From NCBI GenBank assembly GCA_025458755.1, contig JALORT010000068.1, forward strand, positions 1-8,301: 8,301 bases of DNA, written 5' to 3'. Each line of letters opens with the position of its first letter. Positions within the stretch are counted from its first letter, which is position 1. Under the pieces are notes generated by a model, which saw nothing but the letters and a program-made list of their open reading frames with translations, was not told the origin of the DNA and ran no database searches. This document shows, piece by piece, positions 1-7,125 of the stretch. The stretch comes from Methylotetracoccus sp. (GTDB taxonomy: Bacteria > Pseudomonadota > Gammaproteobacteria > Methylococcales > Methylococcaceae). A program made the position numbers and the translations under genes.

Positions 1-3000
1 GACGACTACCCGCCGCTGGCCAAATTTTCCGGCGAGTTCGGCATCCTCGAAGCGAAAGAAGGGGGCATTCTGCCGGTCACTCTGCGTAACCTGGAAAACC
101 AAGTGGCCGCCCTCCGGTTGGGTCCGACGACTCCGGCGACGCTTCCGGGGCAGGTGCAGCGCTTTGAACAGCATGACGGCGAAATTATCCACTGGATTAA
201 GAAGGTTAAAAGTGCGGCGGAGCGCCGCGGCGAGTGGATCGACGAACCCGACGGCGAGCGTCGGTGGCAGGAACTGACCGGATCCAGCTCGGTGTTCGAG
301 GGTCAGCCCAAGCCGGCCGAATTCGCCGTGCCGAAGCCGCTCGGCGACAAAGCCTTCGAGGTGATCGGTATTTCGCTCCAGCAACCGGGCTTCTATGTGG
401 TCGAGTTAGCCAGCCCCAAGCTCGGGGCCGCGCTGCTCGGGGACGTGAAAACGCGCTATGTCGCGACGTCCGCGCTGGTCACCAACCTCGCGGTTCATTT
501 CAAGTGGGGCCGCGAAGGCTCGCTGGTCTGGGTCACGACGCTCGATGCGGCGAAACCGGTCCCGAACGCGGCGCTTCGGATCAGCCAGTTCTGCAGCGGC
601 GCGCTGCTGTGGGAAGGCCGGACCGGCGCGGACGGCATGGCGACGGTGGAAAGCGGACGGCTGCCGGAGCCCAACAGCGAAAGGGACTGCACCGACTGGA
701 ACGAATCCTCGCCGCCGCTGTTCGTCAGTGCGCGGAGCGATGGCGATCTGGGTTTCACGCTGAGCGGCTGGAATCAGGGGATTCAGCCGAGCAGCTTCGG
801 GCTGACGACCGGCTCCGCCTATCAGTCCAGAGTGGCGCACGCGGTATTCGACCGGACGTTGCTGCGCGCCGGCGAGACCGTGTCGATGAAGCTCTTCCTA
901 CGCGAGCGGGTGACGGCCGGGTTTGTCGTGCCGAGGGGCGATGCGCCGGATCGGCTCCAGCTCCGCCATGCCGGCAGCGGGCAGACCTTTACGCAGCCGG
1001 TGTCGTTCGACGGGCAGGGTATCGCCGAGTCCAGTTGGGCTATTCCGCGCGACGCCAAGCTGGGCTCCTATCAGGTGCAGCTCTATCGAGGCGATCAGTG
1101 GATGTTCGATGCGGGTCAATTCCAAGTCCAGCAGTTCCGGATTCCGACGATGACAGCGCTGATCCAGCCGGCCGCTGGCCCCTGGGTGAATCCGAAGGAA
1201 GCCGCGGTCGATCTGTTCGTCGGCTATCTGAGCGGCGGCGGCGCGAAAGGGCTGCCGGTGAAATTCCGTACGCAGATCCGGCCCCGCACCGTCAGCTATC
1301 CGGACTATGCGGACTATTCGTTCGGCGGTGAAGAGGTGGCCGAAGGAATTCAGGACGACGCGGAGGAGGACTACGAGGACGAAAGCGTCCCGTCTGCGGC
1401 GCCGAAACCGGCGCGGGTGTTGGCGCTGACGCTCGACCAAGCCGGTGCGGCGCGGGCGACGATTCCCGATCTGCCGGCCTTGCACGGGACGCAGGACCTG
1501 GTGACCGAACTGGAGTATCAGGATGCCAATGGCGAACGACTGACGGTCGCTCAGAACATTCCGCGGTGGCCGGCGAAACTGAACCTGGGTCTTCGCACCG
1601 AAGGCTGGGTGGCCAGCAAGAACCGTCTCCGCTTCCAGGTGCTGGCGCTCGATCTGTCCGGCAAGCCCTTGACCGGGCAGACCGTACGGGCGGAGTTGCT
1701 GCACAAGACGACCTTCTCGTACCGGAAGCGGCTGATTGGAGGCTTCTACGCCTACGAGAACAAGGCCGAGGTCAAGCGCCTCGATGCCGCTTGCGAGGCT
1801 GCGACGGATCGTGCGGGGGTCCTCTCCTGTGATCTTAAACCCGGCGTGTCGGGCCATGTGATTCTGCGTGCAACGGCGAAGGACGGCGATGGCAACACCG
1901 CGTTGGCTACCCGAGATGTTTGGATCGAAGCGGGCGGCGACTGGTGGTTCGACAACGGACCGGCCGACCGGATGGACGTGTTGCCGGAACAGCGCTCGTA
2001 CGAACGCGGCGAGACGGCCCGCTTCCAGGTGCGCAGTCCGTTTCGCGAGGCGACAGCGCTCGTCACGGTGGAGCGGGAAGGCGTGATCGATGCGTTCGTG
2101 ACCCCGCTGTCGGGAAAGTCACCGGTGGTGGAGGTGCCGATCAAAGATCACTACGCGCCCAATGTGTACGTGTCGGTGCTGGCGGTGCGCGGGCGTCCGA
2201 CCGAATCGTTCGGCTGGCTGAAGGCACTGGGACGCACGCTGAACATCGGGACGCCGGACGAAAGCGTGACGGCGCTGGTCGATCTCAGCAAGCCGGCCTA
2301 CCGGCTCGGTGTTGCGCGGATTGATGTCGGCTGGGCGCCGAACCGCCTCGATGTGCGGGTCACGCCGGATCGGGAAACGTTCAAGGTCCGCGAGCAGGCA
2401 AAGGTCAAGGTCGCGGTCACGCGCGCTGACGGCGGGCCGCTGCCTGCCGAGGCAGAACTGGCGTTTGCCGCCGTCGACGAGGGATTGCTGGAACAGCGGC
2501 CGAACACCTCATGGCGTCTGCTGGATGAGATGATGGGCCAGCGCGGCATCGAGGTTTACACCGCCACCGCGCAGATGCAGGTCGTCGGCAAACGGCATTA
2601 CGGCCGCAAGGCGGTACCGCACGGCGGCGGGGGTGGCCGGCAGGCGGCACGCGAGCTGTTCGATACACTGCTGCTATGGCGCGGCCGCGTCCTGCTCGAT
2701 GCCCAAGGCGAAGCGGAGCTCGACGTGCCCCTGAGCGACTCGCTGACGGCGTTCCGCTTGACCGCGGTGGCTAACGCGGGCACCGGGCTGTTCGGCACCG
2801 GCAGCAGTGCGATCCGCACGACGCAGGATCTGATGGCCCACTCCGGTGTGCCGCCGCTGATCCGTGAAGGTGACACCTTTCAGGCGACGTTCACGGTGCG
2901 GAATGCGTCCGACCGTGCGGTGACCGCCCGCGCCGAAGCGAAGCTGAACATCACCCCGGAGCCGGTCCGTCCGCCCGCCCTGGCGCCGCAGAACCTCACG

Positions 3001-4695
3001 CTGAATCCCGGTGAGGCGACGGAAATCGGCTGGTCGGTGGAAGTTCCCGCCGCAGCGACGAAGCTGGAATGGGAGCTGGTCGTCGAGGAGCAGGGCGCGA
3101 CCGCGGCGCGCGACAGCCTGCGCATCGCGCAGGAGGTGATTCCGGCCGTTCCGGTTCGCGTGCACCAGGCGACCCTGGTGCAGCTCGAGCAGCCGCTCCG
3201 GATGGCGGTGGAAAAGCCCGCGAATGCGCTCCCCGAACGCGGCGGCGTGCGCGTGGCGCTGCAGGCGAAACTCGGCGACGACGTCTCGGGCATTCGCGAT
3301 TACATGCAGGATTACCGGTACAGCTGCCTGGAACAGAGGGCGTCCAAAGCGGTGGCGCTCCGCGATCCCCAGCTGTGGCGCGCCATCACGGCACAGCTGC
3401 CGAACTACCTGGACAGCGACGGCCTGTTCAAATATTTCCCCAGCGATGCGCTGCGCGGCAGTGATGTGTTGACGACCTACCTGCTGGCCATCGCCCATGA
3501 AGCGGGCTGGCCGCTCCCGACGGATCTACAGAACCGCGCGGTGGAGGGCTTGAAGGGTTTCGTCGAAGGGCGGCTGGCCCGGAAGTCGCGGCTGGCGGCG
3601 CCCGACCTGGTGCTGCGCAAGCTGGCCGCCATCGAAGCGCTATCCCGCCATGGCGCGGCGAAACCGGAGATGCTCGGGACGCTGACGCTCGAGCCGAAGC
3701 TGTGGCCGACCTCGGCGGTGATCGACTGGCTCAGCATCCTGGATCGCGTCCGGGATATTCCGCAGCGGGACACCCGGCGGCGGGAAGCCCTGCAGATTTT
3801 GCAGTCCCGCTTTACCGTTCGTGGGACGACCATGGTGCTGTCCGCAGAGACGAAAGAGCGCCTTTGGTGGCTGATGCGGTCCGCCGATGTCGACACCGTT
3901 CGGGCGATCCTGACCCTGAGCGATCAGAGCGCCTGGAAGGACGACTTGCCGAAGCTCGTGGCCGGGGCTCTGCAGCGACAGATACGCGGGCATTGGGACA
4001 CGACCGTGGCGAATGCCTGGGGCGTGCTGGCGCTGGAGAAATTCGGTGGGTTGTTCCAGGGGACGCCGGTGGCCGGGAATTCGGACATCGCGTTGGGTGC
4101 GGTGCGGAGCGGTTGGGCCTGGACACCGGAGCGGCAGCGCGCTGAACTGGATTTTCTATGGCCGGCGCAGGAATCCTGGCTGGAACTGGAGCATCACGGG
4201 GCCGGTGCGCCTTGGGCGGTGATTCAGAGCCGGGCCGCGCTGCCGTTGCAGGAAGCCGATTTCAGCGGTTATTCGATCCGGCGCAGCATCGAGCCGGTGG
4301 AACAGCAGCAGACCGGCCAGTGGAGCCGCGGCGATGTGGCGCGCATCCGGCTGGAACTGGAGGCACAGGCCGAGATGGCCTGGGTCGTGGTCGATGATCC
4401 GGTCCCGGCCGGCGCCTCGATCCTCGGTACCGGTCTCGGCCGGGATTCGGCGCTGCTCAGTGCCGGCGAACAGCGTGAGGGCGCGGTTTGGCCGATCTAT
4501 GAGGAGCGGCGTTTCGACGCCTTCCGCGCCTATTATGATTACGTGCCGAAGGGAAAATGGCTGCTCGAGTATACGGTGCGCTTCAACACCCCGGGCCGCT
4601 TCGGGTTGCCGCCGACCCGGGTCGAGGCCCTGTACGCGCCCGATGTCCGCGGCGAGTCACCGAACCCGGTGTTGGAGATCCGGGCCGGGCCGTGA
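1..4695 (+). CDS. yfhM: Bacterial alpha-2-macroglobulin (YfhM/ECAM family), 5' end outside the window
   Basis: This is the C-terminal 1564 residues of a bacterial alpha-2-macroglobulin, a periplasmic, often lipid-anchored, broad-spectrum protease trap. The frame is open from base 1; the first internal start (GTG at 103) cuts into conserved sequence and is not the true start. Residues are counted from base 1. An MG2-like segment begins near residue 280 (FDRTLLRAGETV). A bait-region domain starts near 786 (VTPDRETF, then AAVDEGLLEQ). Five glycines (875-879) precede the A2M domain (RELFDTLLLWRGRV, then LSDSLTAFRLTAVANAG). The thioester motif Cys1109-Leu-Glu-Gln1112 (bases 3325-3336) is intact, followed by the helical thioester domain to about 1360. 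The C-terminal domain carries RRFDAFRAYYDY and ends in the usual Pro-rich signature (RFGLPPTRVEALYAPD). An acidic stretch (about 446-465) looks like an insertion. In the family, protease cleavage of the bait exposes the thioester, which then binds the attacker covalently. It overlaps pbpC downstream, the classic partner. The family call is very secure; the yfhM symbol is by homology only, as this looks like a longer subclass than the E. coli protein. Confidence 0.96.
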   Translation, partial: DDYPPLAKFSGEFGILEAKEGGILPVTLRNLENQVAALRLGPTTPATLPGQVQRFEQHDGEIIHWIKKVKSAAERRGEWIDEPDGERRWQELTGSSSVFEGQPKPAEFAVPKPLGDKAFEVIGISLQQPGFYVVELASPKLGAALLGDVKTRYVATSALVTNLAVHFKWGREGSLVWVTTLDAAKPVPNAALRISQFCSGALLWEGRTGADGMATVESGRLPEPNSERDCTDWNESSPPLFVSARSDGDLGFTLSGWNQGIQPSSFGLTTGSAYQSRVAHAVFDRTLLRAGETVSMKLFLRERVTAGFVVPRGDAPDRLQLRHAGSGQTFTQPVSFDGQGIAESSWAIPRDAKLGSYQVQLYRGDQWMFDAGQFQVQQFRIPTMTALIQPAAGPWVNPKEAAVDLFVGYLSGGGAKGLPVKFRTQIRPRTVSYPDYADYSFGGEEVAEGIQDDAEEDYEDESVPSAAPKPARVLALTLDQAGAARATIPDLPALHGTQDLVTELEYQDANGERLTVAQNIPRWPAKLNLGLRTEGWVASKNRLRFQVLALDLSGKPLTGQTVRAELLHKTTFSYRKRLIGGFYAYENKAEVKRLDAACEAATDRAGVLSCDLKPGVSGHVILRATAKDGDGNTALATRDVWIEAGGDWWFDNGPADRMDVLPEQRSYERGETARFQVRSPFREATALVTVEREGVIDAFVTPLSGKSPVVEVPIKDHYAPNVYVSVLAVRGRPTESFGWLKALGRTLNIGTPDESVTALVDLSKPAYRLGVARIDVGWAPNRLDVRVTPDRETFKVREQAKVKVAVTRADGGPLPAEAELAFAAVDEGLLEQRPNTSWRLLDEMMGQRGIEVYTATAQMQVVGKRHYGRKAVPHGGGGGRQAARELFDTLLLWRGRVLLDAQGEAELDVPLSDSLTAFRLTAVANAGTGLFGTGSSAIRTTQDLMAHSGVPPLIREGDTFQATFTVRNASDRAVTARAEAKLNITPEPVRPPALAPQNLTLNPGEATEIGWSVEVPAAATKLEWELVVEEQGATAARDSLRIAQEVIPAVPVRVHQATLVQLEQPLRMAVEKPANALPERGGVRVALQAKLGDDVSGIRDYMQDYRYSCLEQRASKAVALRDPQLWRAITAQLPNYLDSDGLFKYFPSDALRGSDVLTTYLLAIAHEAGWPLPTDLQNRAVEGLKGFVEGRLARKSRLAAPDLVLRKLAAIEALSRHGAAKPEMLGTLTLEPKLWPTSAVIDWLSILDRVRDIPQRDTRRREALQILQSRFTVRGTTMVLSAETKERLWWLMRSADVDTVRAILTLSDQSAWKDDLPKLVAGALQRQIRGHWDTTVANAWGVLALEKFGGLFQGTPVAGNSDIALGAVRSGWAWTPERQRAELDFLWPAQESWLELEHHGAGAPWAVIQSRAALPLQEADFSGYSIRRSIEPVEQQQTGQWSRGDVARIRLELEAQAEMAWVVVDDPVPAGASILGTGLGRDSALLSAGEQREGAVWPIYEERRFDAFRAYYDYVPKGKWLLEYTVRFNTPGRFGLPPTRVEALYAPDVRGESPNPVLEIRAGP
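4674..4695 (+). promoter_or_regulatory. Overlapping stop/start (GTGA) with weak ribosome binding site for pbpC
   Basis: The pbpC start GTG (4692-4694) overlaps the TGA stop (4693-4695) of the upstream macroglobulin gene. A GGAG at 4674-4677 is the only Shine-Dalgarno-like sequence nearby, and it lies 14 bases before the start, farther than usual. The weak spacing and the overlap fit translational coupling, where ribosomes ending the macroglobulin restart on pbpC. The alternative in-frame ATG at 4557 would add 45 residues that look like out-of-frame macroglobulin sequence and would place the membrane segment internally, so it was rejected. Confidence 0.7.
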
Positions 4696-6812
4696 AACGG
4701 CTTTTCGCTTGGTGGTGGGTTTTCGCCGCGCTGTCGGCGCTCGCCGCGCCGCCTTCGTTCGACGAGGTGCGTTCCGCTTGGCGTCCGTCGGAAGCGTACC
4801 TGCTGGACCGCCACGGAGCGCTGCTGCAGCAGGTTCGGATCGATCGGCAGGCCCGCCGTCTGGCATGGACGCCGCTCGATGCGGTGTCGCCGGCTCTGCT
4901 GCGTGCGCTGCTGGTGGCCGAGGACCGGCGGTTCTATCAACATTCCGGGGTCGACTGGCGCGCGGTCGGGGCGGCCTCATGGCGGCGCCTGACCAGCGGA
5001 CCGCCGCGCGGTGCCAGTACGATCACGATGCAGGTGTCGGCACTGCTCGATCCCGACTTGGCCGCGCGCAGGGGACATCGGTCCTGGCGGCAGAAATTGA
5101 AGCAGATGCACGCCGCCCGCGACCTGGAAAAAACCTGGAGCAAGCGTCAGATCCTCGAGGCGTATCTGAACCTGGTCGGGTTCCGCGGCGAGCTTCAGGG
5201 CGTCGCGGCAGCGGCCTGGGTCTTGTTCGGCAAAGTGCCCTCCGGGTTGACCGAACGCGAAGCGCTGCTGCTCGCCGCGGTCCTGCCGTCGCCGAACCGT
5301 GATCCGGACCGGTTGTCGCGGAGAGCCTGCGCGATCGCCGCATCGGGCGATTTCGCGGTGACCTGTCCGTCTTTGCGGGAACTCGGCAACGTTCTCAATC
5401 GGCCAGCCCGGATGGACCTTCCAGACGCCGCGGTGTCGCCGTTGGCCGCGCGTCTGCTGCACCGGGCCGGCGCAGCGGTGACAACTACCCTCGATATCAC
5501 CATGCAGCGTCGGGTGTCGCAGTTCCTGGCGCAGCAGCTTCACGGCCTGATGCGCCGCAACGTCCGCGACGGCGCGGCAGTGGTGGTCGATAATGCCAGC
5601 GGGGAGATTCTCGCCTACGTCGGCTCGGCCGGGCCGTACTCGAAGGCGCGACAGGTCGACGGCGTGCGCGCGCCGCGCCAAGCCGGGTCGACGCTGAAAC
5701 CGTTTCTGTACGCACTGGCCTTGGAACGTCGCTATCTGACGGCGGCGTCGCTGCTGAACGATACGCCGGTCCATCTGGAGACGAGTTCCGGTCTGTACAT
5801 TCCGCAGAATTATGACCGCGACTTCAAGGGCACGGTTAGCGTCCGCACCGCGCTGGCGGGCTCACTGAACGTGCCGGCAGTGCGGACGTTGGCGCTGGTC
5901 GGCGTCCAGCGCTTTCGCGATCAGCTCCACGACCTGGGCTATCTCGGGATAACCGAGGCGGGGGAGTATTACGGCTTCTCGCTGGCGCTCGGCTCGGCCG
6001 AGGTCAGTCTGCTGGAGCAGGTCAATGCCTATCGGACGCTGGCCAACGCGGGTCTCTGGAGCCCGCTGCGGCTGCAACCGGGGGATGCGGCCGGACCCCG
6101 GCGGCGGGTCATCACCGAACAGACCAGCTTCATCGTCGCCGATATCCTGGCCGACCGCGCCGGCCGGGCGATCACGTTCGGGCTCGAAAATCCGTTGACC
6201 ACCCGTTATTGGACCGCGGTCAAGACCGGTACCAGCAAGGACATGCGCGACAACTGGTGCATCGGTTTCAGCCGCCGCTATACGGTCGGCGTCTGGGTCG
6301 GAAATTTCGAGGGCGACTCGATGCACGACGTTTCCGGGATCACCGGCGCCGGACCGGTCTGGCGCGAGATCATGGATGAGTTGCACGCGGCAGACCCGGC
6401 GTTCAGCCGCCCGCCCGAGCCGCCGGCCGGTCTGGCGATAAGTGAAGTGCGCTTCGAACCGGCGCTGGAACCGCCCCGGGCGGAATGGTTCCTACCGGGA
6501 ACGGAAGTCGCGTCGATTCGCTTGACGCCGCCGGAGCGCCGGCGTCCCCGTATCGTCTCACCGCCGAACGGCGTCGTGATCGCACTGGATCCGGATGTGC
6601 CCGCCGGCAACCAGGCGGTGATTTTCTTGGCACAAGCCGCGCAGCCGGGTGCCCGGTTTCACCTCGACGGCCTTAGCCTCGCACCGGCCCATCAGCGCCA
6701 CAAGTGGACCCCGGTGCCGGGCAAACACCGTCTCGGTCTGGTCGGACCGGACGGCAAGGTATTCGATGCGGTCGATTTCACGGTCAGGCCGCCGCGCGAA
6801 CAGGCCAACTGA
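4692..6812 (+). CDS. pbpC: Penicillin-binding protein 1C, bifunctional peptidoglycan glycosyltransferase/transpeptidase
   Basis: This 706-residue class A penicillin-binding protein polymerises lipid II glycan strands and, by family, carries a peptide cross-linking domain. It is anchored in the inner membrane facing the periplasm. Residues 4-19 form a hydrophobic segment after Lys-Arg; this is probably a signal anchor, though the ALAA that follows could resemble a signal peptidase site. The GT51 domain (about 55-230) has catalytic Glu77 in AEDRRFYQHSGVD, GASTITMQ at 107-114, then KRQILEAYLNLVGF and EREALLLAAVLPSPNRDP. The transpeptidase domain (from about 290) has Ser333-Thr-Leu-Lys336, Ser391-Leu-Asn393 and Lys511-Thr-Gly513, so all three penicillin-binding motifs are intact. 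A C-terminal BiPBP_C domain spans about 617-706 and marks the PBP1C subfamily. Somewhat shorter than E. coli PbpC (770). Cys213 and Cys225 lie in the linker between the two catalytic domains; Cys523 is in the NWCIGF stretch after KTG. It is co-transcribed with the macroglobulin gene through a GTGA overlap. Whether PBP1C cross-links peptides in vivo is uncertain even in E. coli. Confidence 0.96.
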   Translation: MKRLFAWWWVFAALSALAAPPSFDEVRSAWRPSEAYLLDRHGALLQQVRIDRQARRLAWTPLDAVSPALLRALLVAEDRRFYQHSGVDWRAVGAASWRRLTSGPPRGASTITMQVSALLDPDLAARRGHRSWRQKLKQMHAARDLEKTWSKRQILEAYLNLVGFRGELQGVAAAAWVLFGKVPSGLTEREALLLAAVLPSPNRDPDRLSRRACAIAASGDFAVTCPSLRELGNVLNRPARMDLPDAAVSPLAARLLHRAGAAVTTTLDITMQRRVSQFLAQQLHGLMRRNVRDGAAVVVDNASGEILAYVGSAGPYSKARQVDGVRAPRQAGSTLKPFLYALALERRYLTAASLLNDTPVHLETSSGLYIPQNYDRDFKGTVSVRTALAGSLNVPAVRTLALVGVQRFRDQLHDLGYLGITEAGEYYGFSLALGSAEVSLLEQVNAYRTLANAGLWSPLRLQPGDAAGPRRRVITEQTSFIVADILADRAGRAITFGLENPLTTRYWTAVKTGTSKDMRDNWCIGFSRRYTVGVWVGNFEGDSMHDVSGITGAGPVWREIMDELHAADPAFSRPPEPPAGLAISEVRFEPALEPPRAEWFLPGTEVASIRLTPPERRRPRIVSPPNGVVIALDPDVPAGNQAVIFLAQAAQPGARFHLDGLSLAPAHQRHKWTPVPGKHRLGLVGPDGKVFDAVDFTVRPPREQAN

Positions 6813-6817
6813 CACCC

Positions 6818-6848
6818 CTGCTGCGCCCGAAAAACGGACGGGAAGCAG
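6818..6848 (+). terminator. Possible weak hairpin just after pbpC
   Basis: Six bases after the pbpC stop, CTGCT (6818-6822) pairs with AGCAG (6844-6848), and inside it CCCG (6826-6829) pairs with CGGG (6839-6842), leaving a nine-base A-rich loop and a small asymmetric internal loop. No T run follows, so this is not a standard Rho-independent terminator. It could protect the 3' end of the transcript or be chance. Confidence 0.25.
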
Positions 6849-6960
6849 TCTACGCTGAGCCAATCGGATGGCGTGCTGATGGACCCTGGCCGCTACCGGC
6901 AGCCCGGAACAGAGTAGGTTTGGTCGCTATCGCTGAGCTTGTGTGGGCCGCTTGGACGCC

Positions 6961-6986
6961 GCCTCCATCGAGCGGAAACGGGAGGC
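6961..6986. repeat. Short inverted repeat in the intergenic region
   Basis: GCCTCC (6961-6966) and GGAGGC (6981-6986) are perfect six-base inverted arms around a 14-base spacer. A loosely T-rich stretch (CTTCTTT, 7001-7007) follows about 14 bases later. It could be a weak hairpin or a protein-binding dyad, but arms this short arise often by chance in G+C-rich DNA. Confidence 0.2.
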
Positions 6987-7063
6987 TCAACCAGGAGTGA
7001 CTTCTTTCGGGCGCAGTTCGATGCGTTGACGATCCGTCGGGCGGATTCGCAGGCGTGCGGGCG

Positions 7064-7093
7064 CCGACGACCGGTCGCGGTCCGCGGTACACT
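7064..7093 (+). promoter_or_regulatory. Putative sigma70-type promoter for the RNase J gene
   Basis: TACACT at 7088-7093 matches the -10 consensus at four of six positions, including the key A at position 2 and the final T. CCGACG at 7064-7069 gives a poor -35 match at 18-base spacing. Transcription would begin near 7099-7101, giving a leader of only about 25 bases. Placement just before the gene supports it; the weak -35 does not. Confidence 0.4.
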
Positions 7094-7125
7094 GGCCGCC
7101 GAATTTCTGCCCCGACCCAACAACA

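Larger units (their letters stand above)
6813..7125. other. Intergenic region between pbpC and the RNase J gene
   Basis: I see no convincing gene here. Open frames that cross it either run into the RNase J gene in the wrong frame or encode arginine-rich sequence without a recognisable domain, as expected in high-G+C DNA. There is no tRNA-like cloverleaf or tandem repeat that I can see. What it does hold is two weak hairpins (near 6818-6848 and 6961-6986) and a possible promoter at 7064-7093. The simplest reading is the 3' end of the pbpC operon followed by the control region of the RNase J gene. Confidence 0.7.

Noticed and set aside
898..1857. Long open frame of 319 codons on the minus strand inside the macroglobulin gene
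   Set aside because: It is rich in Arg, Gly and Pro with no recognisable domain and lies opposite clearly conserved macroglobulin sequence. Such shadows are expected in high-G+C DNA.
2674..3498. Open frame of 274 codons on the minus strand
   Set aside because: It is antisense to the A2M and thioester domains, and its composition is that of a complementary-strand shadow.
4334..5302. Open frame of 322 codons on the plus strand spanning the macroglobulin/pbpC junction
   Set aside because: It is out of frame with both genes, very Arg/Ala rich, and has no recognisable motif.
4977..5774. Open frame of 265 codons on the minus strand opposite pbpC
   Set aside because: No domain or start signal; it covers the conserved GT51 and transpeptidase region of pbpC.
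6997..7029. Possible ten-codon leader peptide (GTG at 6997) behind a GGGAGG at 6980-6985
   Set aside because: The spacing is 11 bases, the peptide has no control-type codon run, and it ends at 7029, upstream of the proposed promoter. Too little to support a gene.
7026..7054. TTGACG at 7026-7031 as a -35 box
   Set aside because: No acceptable -10 hexamer lies 16-18 bases downstream (GCAGGC at 17).
7069..7082. GACCG-GTCG-CGGTC inverted repeat inside the proposed promoter
   Set aside because: Arms of only five G+C-rich bases are common by chance here; no second copy to suggest an operator.
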